A model generated the notes under the pieces. That model searched no databases. It worked only from the letters and a program-made list of their open reading frames with translations, and was not told the origin of the DNA. Of a stretch of DNA of 64,000 bases, positions 26,969 to 35,667 are shown in pieces; the first letter of the stretch is position 1, and every line of letters starts with the position of its first letter. A program made the translations under genes and the position numbers. Source of the stretch: Eshraghiella sp045129695 (GTDB lineage Bacteria; Bacillota; Clostridia; Lachnospirales; Lachnospiraceae); NCBI GenBank assembly GCA_045129695.1, contig JBGVJZ010000035.1:19367-83366 (forward strand), in the 5' to 3' direction.

Positions 26969-28228
26969 CTATAACTCTTCCGGTGATGAAATCTTACCGG
27001 TAATTGCACTTGCAGCTGCCACGGCAGGACTTGCAAGATAAACCTCTGACTCAACATGACCCATACGTCCTACGAAATTACGGTTAGTTGTAGAGATACA
27101 ACGCTCTCCCTTTGCAAGGATTCCCATATAACCGCCAAGACATGGCCCACAGGTAGGTGTGCTTACAACTGCTCCCGCCTCAATAAAGGTCTTAACAAGC
27201 CCTTCTTCAATTGCCTGAAGATAAATCTTCTGTGTAGCAGGAATGATAATTGTACGGATACCCTTCTTAACCTTATGTCCCTTAAGAACCTTTGCCGCAA
27301 TTCTTAAATCATCCAAACGTCCATTGGTACAAGAACCGATAACAACCTGGTCAATCGTAATATCAAAGCCTTCATCGGTTGTATGTGTATTCTCAGGAAG
27401 ATGTGGAAATGCAACAGTTGGCTTCAATGTACTTAAATCAATAACATACTCCTCATCATATACTGCATCCTCATCTGCTTCATACACTGTATATTCTCTT
27501 ACTGAATGTTCCTTCATATATTCGATTGTAAGGTCATCAACAGGGAAAATTCCGTTCTTACCGCCGGCTTCAATTGCCATATTAGCAATTGTAAAACGGT
27601 CATCCATTGTAAGATACTGAATACCATCACCAACAAACTCCATTGATTTGTAAAGAGCACCGTCAACGCCAATCATACCGATAATGTGAAGGATAATGTC
27701 CTTACCGCTAATCCATTTAGCAGGCTTGCCTGTTAATACAAATTTAATTGCAGATGGCACCTTGAACCATGCAAGTCCCGTTGCCATACCTGCTGCCATA
27801 TCAGTTGAGCCGACACCTGTTGAGAAAGCACCGAGTGCTCCGTATGTACACGTATGTGAATCAGCACCAATTACAACATCACCTGCAACTGTAAGACCTT
27901 TCTCAGGTAAAAGAGCATGCTCAATGCCCATCTCACCAACCTCAAAATAATTGGTGATATCGTGCTTTTTAGCAAACTCTCTTACACATTTGCAGTGCTC
28001 TGCTGACTTAATGTCCTTATTAGGTACAAAATGGTCAGGTACTAATGCAATCTTGTCCTTATCAAATACTTTGTCAGTTGTCATCTTCTCCATCTCATGG
28101 ATAGCAACCGGTGAAGTAATATCATTTCCTAAAACCAAATCTAATTTAGCTTCAATAAGCTGACCTGCTTCAACAGAAGGAAGTCCTGCATGCGCAGCAA
28201 GAATCTTCTGAGTCATTGTCATTCCCAT
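26969..28228 (-). CDS. leuC: 3-isopropylmalate dehydratase large subunit
   Basis: 419 residues, aconitase superfamily. The [4Fe-4S] cysteines are seen in IGSCTNGR and TCGPCLGG, and the substrate loop is near GADSHTCTYGALG. TTGGAGG precedes the ATG at 28228. The LeuC/LeuD length pair is the archaeal-like class common in clostridia. leuA and leuB are not in the window, so the leucine pathway is split. Confidence 0.95.
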   Translation of the reverse strand: MGMTMTQKILAAHAGLPSVEAGQLIEAKLDLVLGNDITSPVAIHEMEKMTTDKVFDKDKIALVPDHFVPNKDIKSAEHCKCVREFAKKHDITNYFEVGEMGIEHALLPEKGLTVAGDVVIGADSHTCTYGALGAFSTGVGSTDMAAGMATGLAWFKVPSAIKFVLTGKPAKWISGKDIILHIIGMIGVDGALYKSMEFVGDGIQYLTMDDRFTIANMAIEAGGKNGIFPVDDLTIEYMKEHSVREYTVYEADEDAVYDEEYVIDLSTLKPTVAFPHLPENTHTTDEGFDITIDQVVIGSCTNGRLDDLRIAAKVLKGHKVKKGIRTIIIPATQKIYLQAIEEGLVKTFIEAGAVVSTPTCGPCLGGYMGILAKGERCISTTNRNFVGRMGHVESEVYLASPAVAAASAITGKISSPEEL

Positions 28229-28261
28229 ATTAATTCCTCCAAAAAAATTTTATCTTGTTGC

Positions 28262-28290
28262 ATAATACCATAAATCCAAACTTAATGCAA
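28262..28290 (-). promoter_or_regulatory. Sigma-A promoter of leuCD
   Basis: TTGCAT (28285-28290), a 17-nt spacer and TATTAT (28262-28267) on the minus strand. The leader is only about 30 nt, too short for a T-box or peptide attenuator. Confidence 0.65.
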
Positions 28291-28312
28291 CGAGGGCTTT
28301 CTGATGAAAACT

Positions 28313-28347
28313 AAAAAATCCGAGGCTCTGTATGTGAGCCCCGGATT
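28313..28347 (-). terminator. Terminator of the HDOD gene
   Basis: A 12-bp stem with one mismatch (28317-28328, 28336-28347) is followed by T6 on the minus strand. Confidence 0.8.
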
Positions 28348-28350
28348 GTA

Positions 28351-29577
28351 TTATTTGATTGTGTAAAGCTTACGATACCACATAAGTGCATCCATATATG
28401 AATCATACACTACCTTCATATCAATATTATTAACAACCATCTGTCTTGAAATCTCTGACCAGTTAGCATTCTCATACTGCTCTACAAAATCAAGCACAGG
28501 TGCCAGCTTATCCTTCCTGTTAACAAGTGCATCATAGACATCCCTGGATACATGTACATCCTTCAGAGCCTCCTCCATCGGCTTCTCCAGAATAACATCC
28601 AACACTGAGAAAAGTCCCATAATAAACAATTCCTCAGACTTAATTGCAAGTTCAAAGGATTTGGCGAGATTCTCGGCAAACTTTGCACGTAAAAGTGACA
28701 AGCGCATAATCTCATTAGGCTTATCAGCATATAATACATTTACAACCGCTGTATTAATCCAACGCTTCAATTCTCTCTGTCCAAGCATTGCAGCCGCATG
28801 TCTGATAGACGTAATTTCAGAATTCCTTGCCATTGTATTAACCATTTTAAGCAGCGAAATGGTTAATGCAGTATCTCGCGAAATAACGTCTGCAGCCTTC
28901 GTCAAGTCATAGTTATCATTATTAACCATGTTCAGAAGCTCAATATAATTGGCTTTGAGCGGAGCTACCTCGGTCTCGCCCTTGGTTACAGGCATTCTGA
29001 AAAAACTTCCTTCATAAATACCGCAGCCGCCTGCCTCCTTAATGGCTTCAAACTGTTCCATAGTATCGATACTGCCTGCACAAATAGTTATATTAGGGAA
29101 AAGCTTTCCAAAATAAATACCTGCTTTATCAATAGGAATCTTCTTACTGTTCAGCACCACATAATCCATCAGTCTGAAAATCTCTTTGTAATTCTCAAAA
29201 TCAGACACATTAAGTTTTCTGATAGCAAACTTGTATCCCTTATCCTTTAATTCCTTAATTCGGTTTATGTACATATCAACAGGTGGAATTGTATTATCAA
29301 TTAAAAGGACAATCCTTTTCTTAGGTGCGGAACATTCGCTCTCAATATCCTGAAAAATAGAAATGTTGGAAATCGGAACGAATACCTCCGTATCCTCTGA
29401 TATTGTCTCAATTCCCATCTTCTCTATTAATTCCAATCCATGAATTCTTGAAGCTCCGTCATTCATTCCGGTTCCCAACAATAAAGGATTCAGAAGATAG
29501 TTATTTTTCTGTACAAATATGGAATAAGCTTTAACCGCTAAATTCTCATCAAACATTGGAACCAGTGCAATCAACAT
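28351..29577 (-). CDS. EAL-like/HDOD signalling protein (YuxH type)
   Basis: 408 residues. The N-terminal 190 residues have the outline of a c-di-GMP EAL barrel (FAIRKLNVSDFENYKEIF, GCGIYEGSFFRMP), but no EAL or metal-binding motif is visible. The C-terminal 200 form an HDOD domain (DTALTISLLKMVN, SIRHAAAMLGQRELKRWINTA). Proteins of this build are usually non-enzymatic regulators. No operon partner is present. Confidence 0.82.
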   Translation of the reverse strand: MLIALVPMFDENLAVKAYSIFVQKNNYLLNPLLLGTGMNDGASRIHGLELIEKMGIETISEDTEVFVPISNISIFQDIESECSAPKKRIVLLIDNTIPPVDMYINRIKELKDKGYKFAIRKLNVSDFENYKEIFRLMDYVVLNSKKIPIDKAGIYFGKLFPNITICAGSIDTMEQFEAIKEAGGCGIYEGSFFRMPVTKGETEVAPLKANYIELLNMVNNDNYDLTKAADVISRDTALTISLLKMVNTMARNSEITSIRHAAAMLGQRELKRWINTAVVNVLYADKPNEIMRLSLLRAKFAENLAKSFELAIKSEELFIMGLFSVLDVILEKPMEEALKDVHVSRDVYDALVNRKDKLAPVLDFVEQYENANWSEISRQMVVNNIDMKVVYDSYMDALMWYRKLYTIK

Positions 29578-29695
29578 AGTTTTCCTCTTTTCTGCCTGTG
29601 GCGTTTTATTCTATTCATAATCCGAACAAATACTCACTAATATTTTATCACATTTTTCATCTTCTCACAATGAAATATTTTGGGTTATTTTAGAG

Positions 29696-29725
29696 CAAAA
29701 AAAACCTCCCAATTAAATGGGAGGT
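29696..29725 (-). terminator. Terminator of ilvC
   Basis: The perfect 8-bp stem ACCTCCCA/TGGGAGGT (29704-29711, 29718-29725) is followed by T8 on the minus strand. Confidence 0.9.
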
Positions 29726-29740
29726 ATGTAAAACATATAA

Positions 29741-30763
29741 TTAGTTGTTAATGAGCTTTCCGCTTTCATCGTTCCAGCTGTAAAGCTTACGAACCTCTTC
29801 ACCAACCTGCTCTGACGGATGCTCTGCTGCAAGCTTTCTAAGTGCTCTGAAGTGAGCCTGTCCGCCTGCTGCTGACATATCTAATAAGAAATCCTTTGCA
29901 AAAGTTCCATCCTGAATATCTGCAAGAACCTTCTTCATAGCTTTCTTAGTCTCATCAGTAATAATCTTAGGTCCTGTTATGTAATCACCATATTCTGCGG
30001 TGTTGGAGATAGAATATCTCATTCCTGCAAAACCTGACTGGTAAATTAAGTCAACGATAAGCTTCATCTCATGGATACATTCAAAGTAAGCATTTCTTGG
30101 ATCATATCCGGCTTCGCAAAGTACTTCGAAACCTGTCTGCATAAGCTTGCAAACACCACCGCAGAGAACTGCCTGCTCACCGAAAAGGTCTGTCTCTGTC
30201 TCTGTTCTGAAGTTAGTCTCAAGAACACCTGCTCTTGCTCCACCAATACCAAGTGCGTAAGCGAGTGCCATCTCCTGAGCCTTACCTGTTGCATCCTGAT
30301 GAACAGCAACGAGACAAGGAACACCCTTACCTTCCTGGTATTCGCTTCTTACTGTATGTCCAGGTCCCTTAGGTGCGATCATTGTAACGTCAACGTCTGC
30401 CGGTGGGATAATCTGTCCGAAATGAATAGCAAAACCATGAGCGAACATAAGCATGTTACCAGCTTCAAGGTTTGGCTCGATATCTCTCTTATACATAGCT
30501 GCCTGTTTCTCATCATTGATAAGAATCATAATAATATCAGCCTTCTTAGCAGCTTCTGCTGCTGTGAATACTTCAAATCCCTGAGCTTCTGCTTTTGCCC
30601 AAGACTTGCTTCCTTCATAAAGACCAATGATTACATGACAACCTGAATCCTTTAAGTTTAATGCATGTGCATGACCCTGGCTACCGTAACCGATAATAGC
30701 AATTGTCTTTCCCTCTAATAATGAAAGATTACAATCTTCCTGATAGAAAATTTTTGCTGCCAT
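29741..30763 (-). CDS. ilvC: Ketol-acid reductoisomerase
   Basis: 340 residues, class I. It rearranges and reduces acetolactate (or acetohydroxybutyrate) in valine and isoleucine synthesis. The Rossmann motif GYGSQGHAHALNLKDSG is near residue 24, and the metal/substrate part has APKGPGHTVR and NTAEYGDY. AGGAGG precedes the ATG. It lies 67 nt behind ilvN in the same direction; ilvB and ilvD are not nearby. Confidence 0.96.
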   Translation of the reverse strand: MAAKIFYQEDCNLSLLEGKTIAIIGYGSQGHAHALNLKDSGCHVIIGLYEGSKSWAKAEAQGFEVFTAAEAAKKADIIMILINDEKQAAMYKRDIEPNLEAGNMLMFAHGFAIHFGQIIPPADVDVTMIAPKGPGHTVRSEYQEGKGVPCLVAVHQDATGKAQEMALAYALGIGGARAGVLETNFRTETETDLFGEQAVLCGGVCKLMQTGFEVLCEAGYDPRNAYFECIHEMKLIVDLIYQSGFAGMRYSISNTAEYGDYITGPKIITDETKKAMKKVLADIQDGTFAKDFLLDMSAAGGQAHFRALRKLAAEHPSEQVGEEVRKLYSWNDESGKLINN

Positions 30764-30830
30764 AATAATTTCTTCCTCCTAAAAATTAAAACATAATATT
30801 TAAATTGGTAAAACCAATAAAAATCAAAGA

Positions 30831-31322
30831 TTATTTCTCTAAATGCATTCCTCTGAACAGTCCTGTAATTCCTGTTCTGGCAATACCGAGAATCTCATAG
30901 CCTCTAAGCAGTTCAAGAAATGCATCCAGCTTAGATTTATTACCTGTTAACTCAATCATAAGAGAATCCTTCGCCACATCAACTACGTTGGCTCTGAAAA
31001 TATCAGCAACTGAAACAATCTCCGGTCTCTGAATCTCATTAACTGCAACTCTGACCAGAATAAGTTCTCTGCAAACTGAGTTATCAGCTTCAAGCTCTTC
31101 AATCTCAATAACATCCTCCAACTTGGCTAACTGCTTTGTAACCTGCTCAAGCAAATTCTCTTCTCCTGATACTACAATTGTAATCCTTGACACAAGAGAA
31201 TTCTCTGTTACCCCGCCTGTAATACTTTCCATATTATAGCCTCGTCTTGTAAATAAGCCTGAAATACGGCTTGTAACACCGGCCTCATTACGAACCAGTA
31301 AAGATAAAACCATTTTTCTCAT
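30831..31322 (-). CDS. ilvN: Acetolactate synthase small (regulatory) subunit
   Basis: 163 residues with an N-terminal ACT domain (LVRNEAGVTSRISGLFTRRGYN) and a second ACT-like half, the standard build of the valine-binding subunit that stimulates IlvB and confers feedback inhibition. The catalytic ilvB gene is not in the window, so the enzyme is encoded at two loci. It is transcribed with ilvC from a clear sigma-A promoter. Confidence 0.93.
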   Translation of the reverse strand: MRKMVLSLLVRNEAGVTSRISGLFTRRGYNMESITGGVTENSLVSRITIVVSGEENLLEQVTKQLAKLEDVIEIEELEADNSVCRELILVRVAVNEIQRPEIVSVADIFRANVVDVAKDSLMIELTGNKSKLDAFLELLRGYEILGIARTGITGLFRGMHLEK

Positions 31323-31366
31323 AATACACCTTCACATAAATAAAGTAGTAAATATCCCATTGATAC

Positions 31367-31394
31367 ATTTTAACACATAGGTTGAACTTGTCAA
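31367..31394 (-). promoter_or_regulatory. Sigma-A promoter of ilvN-ilvC
   Basis: TTGACA (31389-31394), a 16-nt spacer and TAAAAT (31367-31372) on the minus strand. The leader of about 40 nt rules out a T-box. Confidence 0.7.
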
Positions 31395-31445
31395 TTGAAT
31401 TATTGTTTTTTTGAAGGTTTTTTTAATAAATCAGCTCAAAATAAC

Positions 31446-31476
31446 GCAAAAACAGGGCAGCACACAGCTGCCCTGT
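31446..31476 (-). terminator. Terminator of the J-domain gene
   Basis: The perfect 10-bp stem ACAGGGCAGC/GCTGCCCTGT (31452-31461, 31467-31476) is followed by T5 on the minus strand. Confidence 0.9.
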
Positions 31477-31484
31477 AAGATTAT

Positions 31485-32006
31485 TTATAACATCTTCTTA
31501 AGAGAATCATATTCCACATTAATACTTTGGATAGCTTCTGTACTTCCATTCATATTATCAGGGTGGAATATTTTAAGCAAATCCCGATATCTCTTCTTAA
31601 GTGCGAGTTCACTGTCAACACCATTGAAAAGAATTCCTGCATTGGAAAAATCAGCCTTTTCAACTTTAGGCGGTGTATTTCCCATTCCTGCTGCCGCCCT
31701 TCTCGCCTCAAAGGTTTTCTTCTCATTCTCCAGTCTGGCTTTTTCCCTTGCCAGGCGTTCGTACTCCTTATGAAGCACATCAAGCTTCTGTTTAACCATG
31801 TCCTCGCTCATCTCAAGGCGTTTTGCCTGAATTCGTGCAAAAGTCTTACGTTCCTCCAGCCGCATAAGAGCTTCCCGCTTCTCTGCTTCAAAAGCTTTGC
31901 GGTCCTCTTCGAGCTGGTGACGTTCTTCTTCAAGTCTGATTTTCTCTTTAAACAGCCATTGCTTCAGTTCCTTGATATCATCTGCTTCAAAATCCAAAAA
32001 CATCAC
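31485..32006 (-). CDS. Coiled-coil protein with a C-terminal J-domain
   Basis: 173 residues. Residues 10-105 are a long charged coiled coil (EEERHQLEEDRKAFEAEKRE and following). The last 50 form a short J-like domain, LALKKRYRDLLKIFHPDNMN, with the HPD tripeptide that stimulates Hsp70 (DnaK). The inverted order and the lack of the Gly/Phe and zinc regions set it apart from DnaJ. It may recruit DnaK to one specific partner. Confidence 0.7.
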   Translation of the reverse strand: MMFLDFEADDIKELKQWLFKEKIRLEEERHQLEEDRKAFEAEKREALMRLEERKTFARIQAKRLEMSEDMVKQKLDVLHKEYERLAREKARLENEKKTFEARRAAAGMGNTPPKVEKADFSNAGILFNGVDSELALKKRYRDLLKIFHPDNMNGSTEAIQSINVEYDSLKKML

Positions 32007-32030
32007 ACCTTTCGCCCCAATATAGTTAGT

Positions 32031-32059
32031 ATTTTACACTATATTGCTTTTTCAGGCAA
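32031..32059 (-). promoter_or_regulatory. Sigma-A promoter of the J-domain gene
   Basis: TTGCCT (32054-32059), a 17-nt spacer and TAAAAT (32031-32036) on the minus strand. Confidence 0.6.
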
Positions 32060-32068
32060 GCGTAACAA

Positions 32069-33268
32069 TTATTCTGTCGTGTCAATTTTCTGTGGTGACA
32101 GTCCTTTATTACTCTTAAACGCCAGTTTTAAGAATACCGGAGTTAATATTGAAGAGAATATAATAAGCAGAATAACCGGAGTAAATTCATCAGCTGTAAT
32201 AAGCCCGGAATCAAGCCCCTTCTGTGCAACAATCAGTGCAACCTCTCCTCTTGTCATCATTCCTATTCCACAGATTAAAGATTCCTTCCATGTATGCTTT
32301 GTAACCTTTGCCGCAAATCCACAACCTACAATCTTACTTAAAAGTGCAACTACAACAAATGCTGCAGCAAAAGCAAGCAGTGACCATGAGATATTTTTGA
32401 TATTTGTTTTTAGACCTATACTTGCAAAGAAAATCGGTCCAAAGAACAGATACGAACTGATTCCTACTCTTCTGTCAACATATTCGGAATCCTGAATATT
32501 ACATAAAATTACACCTGCAACGAAAGCGCCGGTAATCTCTGCAATGCCGAAGAACTCTTCTGCAACATACGCAAGTGCAAAACACAACGCAATACTCATA
32601 ATTACTATTCTTCTTCTGTGAGGATATTTCTTATCCAGGAACGAAAACAGTTTGTACAGAGCAAATCCTAATCCGCATGCAAGCACAAAGAACAATACCG
32701 TTCTTAAAAGAATACTTCCGACGCCTGCTCCGTCTCCGTTTGACATTCCGAGAACAACCGTAAGAACAACGATTCCGATTACATCATCTATAATTGCCGC
32801 ACTTACAATGGTGGTACCAAGCTCAGTTTTTAACTTACCCATTTCCTTGAGTGTCTGAACAGTAATACTAACTGAGGTTGCTGTCATAATTACACCGATA
32901 AACATTGACTTGTAAAATTCCGGTGTTCCCACTGCTGCCCATCCTCTGAATACCATTGTGATAATAGTTCCCAAAACAAGTGGAACTGCCACTCCCATAC
33001 ATGCAATAAGGAGTGCTATCGGGCCTGTTTTAATTAATGTCTTCAGATTGGTTTCAAGTCCCGCTGAAAACATAATAAGAACAACACCAACTTCGGCAAA
33101 AATCTTAATATATTCAGTGTTTTCAACCCATCCAAGAAGGCATGGTCCGATTAAAAGACCTGCAATAATCTGACCAACCACCTGTGGAAGCTTAATCTTT
33201 CTCGACAAAAGACCAAATCCCTCTGCTACTGCAATAATAATGGCCAAATCACGTAAATTTTCGTACAT
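32069..33268 (-). CDS. Cation:proton antiporter, CPA2 family
   Basis: 399 residues, almost wholly membrane helices (about 11-13). It opens with AEGFGLLSRKIKLPQVVGQIIAGLLIGP, the CPA2 start, and has the paired acid region TIVSAAIIDDVIGIVVL for ion exchange, then AEITGAFVAGVILCN. There is no C-terminal KTN/RCK domain, so it is not a full KefB. It probably exchanges Na+ or K+ for H+. Confidence 0.88.
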   Translation of the reverse strand: MYENLRDLAIIIAVAEGFGLLSRKIKLPQVVGQIIAGLLIGPCLLGWVENTEYIKIFAEVGVVLIMFSAGLETNLKTLIKTGPIALLIACMGVAVPLVLGTIITMVFRGWAAVGTPEFYKSMFIGVIMTATSVSITVQTLKEMGKLKTELGTTIVSAAIIDDVIGIVVLTVVLGMSNGDGAGVGSILLRTVLFFVLACGLGFALYKLFSFLDKKYPHRRRIVIMSIALCFALAYVAEEFFGIAEITGAFVAGVILCNIQDSEYVDRRVGISSYLFFGPIFFASIGLKTNIKNISWSLLAFAAAFVVVALLSKIVGCGFAAKVTKHTWKESLICGIGMMTRGEVALIVAQKGLDSGLITADEFTPVILLIIFSSILTPVFLKLAFKSNKGLSPQKIDTTE

Positions 33269-33305
33269 TTTTCTTCACCTTCCTATTTCTTTTTACCAAA
33301 CATGT

Positions 33306-33334
33306 ATTTTAGTCAAAAAGGAAGAAAAATACAA
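33306..33334 (-). promoter_or_regulatory. Sigma-A promoter of the antiporter gene
   Basis: TTGTAT (33329-33334), a 17-nt spacer and TAAAAT (33306-33311) on the minus strand. Confidence 0.6.
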
Positions 33335-33343
33335 GTACTTATT

Positions 33344-34138
33344 TTAATTATTTTCTTTACCGTTTCTTAACTCCTTGGATTCCTCCAAAACAAGCTCGCC
33401 GGAGCCCATAGTTCTATTATCGGTAAAATAATTTTCAACCACTTCCTTAACATCTGCAAAATCTGCATTCTCCACATCTGCTTCATCGGTTGGGACGTCA
33501 TTGTTTTCGGTTGTCTGTTCTGTATCATCACTCTCCGGCACAATAGCTTCTATAATCTTATCAGCGGATTCCGTCTCTGTCTTATGGGCTTCTGCCTCTC
33601 TAAGCTCTGCTTCTGTCGGAAGACTTGCATATCCGGCAGTTCTGGTAAACTCAGCATGTGCTTTATTAATTCCGGTAGCTTTACCTAAAAGCCGCTGCAT
33701 CATAGCCATTTTCATACCTTTGGGAATAACGGGATTATTGGCAATACTTTTTGCCTCTGCAACATAACATCCCATTTTATTCTGTTTAAGACGCTCTGCT
33801 TCTTCTTTGGTCTTGCAATTTCTAAGTGCCTGCTTATAAGCCTCCTGTTCATTCCTGCTACGCTCATATTCTGCTGCCGCATCAGGATTATTTTTTCGGA
33901 GATAATCAAGCTCATCAGCTGAAAGCGACGCTCCTGAAGCCAATTTAGAATATATCTCATTGATTTTTGCCCGCTCTTTCATCTTACGAAAATCTTCTTC
34001 ATACTGACGAAGCATACGTTCCTCAGGCGTAATAATTTCATTCTGCTGTTTCATAAGCTTGTTATTCTTAGCTTCCCATTCTGCCTGTAGCTTTGCCACT
34101 TTAATAGAATTTAATACTGAACCTGTTTTATAGAGCAT
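33344..34138 (-). CDS. Hypothetical soluble coiled-coil protein
   Basis: 264 residues, charged and helical, with no signal peptide or membrane helix. The first half is Lys/Glu-rich with an EDFRKMKERAKINEIYSKLA segment; the last 80 residues are acidic and probably disordered (ESDDTEQTTENNDVPTDEAD). No family is recognised. It is last of three genes that seem to follow a sigma-28-like promoter, so a role linked to motility is possible. Confidence 0.65.
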   Translation of the reverse strand: MLYKTGSVLNSIKVAKLQAEWEAKNNKLMKQQNEIITPEERMLRQYEEDFRKMKERAKINEIYSKLASGASLSADELDYLRKNNPDAAAEYERSRNEQEAYKQALRNCKTKEEAERLKQNKMGCYVAEAKSIANNPVIPKGMKMAMMQRLLGKATGINKAHAEFTRTAGYASLPTEAELREAEAHKTETESADKIIEAIVPESDDTEQTTENNDVPTDEADVENADFADVKEVVENYFTDNRTMGSGELVLEESKELRNGKENN

Positions 34139-34150
34139 ATTTCATCCCTC

Positions 34151-34852
34151 CTAAACAGAAAAGTCAAAATTCTGTCCTATTTGCTTCTCCTGCTCTGTCA
34201 GAACATTATCGCTTAATGCATTAAAAGAAGCGTCTTCTATTTTCTTTAAAAGTTCATCAACGGATGAGGCAGTTATAACCTCCACATCCTTAGAACTTCT
34301 CAATTCCTCCAGTCGCTCTTCTGCCTGCTCTTTTCTCTCAGCCTTCCGTTCTTTCGCCTTCTCTTCTGCCTTTGCCTCAATTCTTTCTCTCTGAGCCTCA
34401 GAAGACTTTTCAAGTACTGCAAAATAACTTGGCAGGCCATTGTCATCAATCTGCATTCCATATCCTACCACATTGGCATTACTGCTCTGAAGACTGCTTC
34501 CAATCTGGGACAAATCATTTGCCGCATTAGCGATAACACTCTCATACTTATTACGGAAATCCTCATCCGTCGCCATTCTCTCAATCTTATCTTCATCAAT
34601 AAGCACTACCATCTTCGCAGGATTTGCAAAGCTTGCTGCCTGAGCCTGTGCCTGTTCCTTCATGTCAGAACTGACTAAAACAAACTCCATATTGGAATAC
34701 TTGGATTTCAGTTCCTCATAATATTTGGCAGCCTCATCACTTAACTTCACATCTCCGATTGTTCTGCCTGAAACCTTGTTAGTCTTCTTATCATCTTTAT
34801 AAACTGTATTGTTATACTGGCTGTTAACCATTTCGTTAGTAATTGTATTCAT
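34151..34852 (-). CDS. Hypothetical protein, resembles DUF6033
   Basis: 233 residues from the ATG at 34852 (AAAGGGG upstream). The core (VKLSDEAAKYYEELKSKYSN, then FVLVSSDMKEQAQAQAASF) is mixed alpha/beta, followed by a very basic/acidic helix (EAKAEEKAKERKAERKEQAE). I recall this pattern as DUF6033 from clostridia, often found near flagellar loci, but could not check it. It sits 12 nt upstream of the next gene and behind a hairpin that may limit readthrough. Confidence 0.65.
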   Translation of the reverse strand: MNTITNEMVNSQYNNTVYKDDKKTNKVSGRTIGDVKLSDEAAKYYEELKSKYSNMEFVLVSSDMKEQAQAQAASFANPAKMVVLIDEDKIERMATDEDFRNKYESVIANAANDLSQIGSSLQSSNANVVGYGMQIDDNGLPSYFAVLEKSSEAQRERIEAKAEEKAKERKAERKEQAEERLEELRSSKDVEVITASSVDELLKKIEDASFNALSDNVLTEQEKQIGQNFDFSV

Positions 34853-34905
34853 TAATATTCCCCTTTCCATTAAATTCAACAAATTTAATTTCATAATATG
34901 GCAAA

Positions 34906-34935
34906 GAGTGCCGTGTTATGATTAACACGACACTC
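34906..34935 (-). terminator. Hairpin between the first and second genes of the trio
   Basis: A 13-bp stem with one wobble (GAGTGTCGTGTTA with its partner, loop ATCA), followed on the minus strand by TTTGCC. It probably ends part of the transcription. Confidence 0.65.
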
Positions 34936-34948
34936 CTGCACAAAGCTT

Positions 34949-35551
34949 CTACTGCTCTGTCTCCTTCGAAGCATAATAGTCCTCAAAAAGCTGATTGGCG
35001 GCATCCAGCGTCTTCTGTGATATTTCCGGAAGCTCCTTGCCCCATGCCTTGGCAGCTAGCTTAAATCCTTTCTCCATGGCGGACTGCATTTCCTTCATCT
35101 TATCAACATCATCACCTGCTAAAGCACTTGCAAAAGAGAATAATCTCTCCGAAGTCTGCTTAATACCATAGTAGCCATTCTCTGAAATGTCCTGCTGTGC
35201 CTGTGCTTTAGTCTCAGCATCAACGGTAAAATTACCGCTTGCAATAAATTCCCATATACTGTTAGCCTTGCCGTATGCCGAAGCCTGCTCTGTAAACATC
35301 TTCTGTACAATGCCTTCTAACTGCTGTCTCCTTGACTGCTCCTCTGACTTGAGCTGGTCTACTAACGCCGCACGTTCCTCTTCAGTCATCCTGTTAATTG
35401 AATAACCTGCATTGGATGTGGAAGCAGATTTCTCATAAACAGCACCCGGTTGTTCTGTTATGCTGACTGCTTCAGCGTTAACTGAGCCTGTTTTCCTGTA
35501 AGAATAGCTCTCCACAGATGCAGCAACACCCTGTGTAACATTAACGTTCAT
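34949..35551 (-). CDS. Hypothetical protein, DUF5610-like
   Basis: 200 residues, soluble, with a disordered N-terminus and a helical core. The segment LFSFASALAGDDVDKMKEM followed by GFKLAAKAWGKELPEISQKT resembles DUF5610-type proteins, sometimes misnamed hydrogenase-4 component G. No cofactor motif is present, so a hydrogenase role is not supported despite the nearby hyp genes. A sigma-28-like promoter lies 80 nt upstream. Confidence 0.65.
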   Translation of the reverse strand: MNVNVTQGVAASVESYSYRKTGSVNAEAVSITEQPGAVYEKSASTSNAGYSINRMTEEERAALVDQLKSEEQSRRQQLEGIVQKMFTEQASAYGKANSIWEFIASGNFTVDAETKAQAQQDISENGYYGIKQTSERLFSFASALAGDDVDKMKEMQSAMEKGFKLAAKAWGKELPEISQKTLDAANQLFEDYYASKETEQ

Positions 35552-35631
35552 ATTAAACCTCCTTGTATATTATTAAGGTAAAACCTTGCTATGCCACAAG
35601 TCCATTTGTGCATAGTTTTCCTACATCTTAT

Positions 35632-35659
35632 ATATCGGACAAATTTCATTTAAACTTAA
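35632..35659 (-). promoter_or_regulatory. Sigma-28 (FliA/SigD)-like promoter
   Basis: On the minus strand TTAAGTTT begins at 35659 and TCCGATAT is at 35632-35639, with 15 nt between TTAAG and the -10 box. This is close to the TAAAGTTT-N11-GCCGATAA consensus. It would drive the three genes below it. Confidence 0.55.
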
Positions 35660-35667
35660 TATGATTT

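Noticed and set aside
28229..28350. T-box or leucine attenuator before leuCD
   Set aside because: The leader is about 30 nt with no T-box sequence and no Leu-rich peptide.
31323..31445. T-box or attenuator before ilvN-ilvC
   Set aside because: The start site predicted from the promoter leaves only about 40 nt of leader.
31527..32495. 322-codon + strand frame
   Set aside because: It is antisense to the J-domain and antiporter genes, has no ribosome site and a low-complexity composition.
34949..35551. Hydrogenase-4 component G
   Set aside because: This name circulates for similar proteins, but there is no cofactor or membrane motif and the genes have their own promoter.
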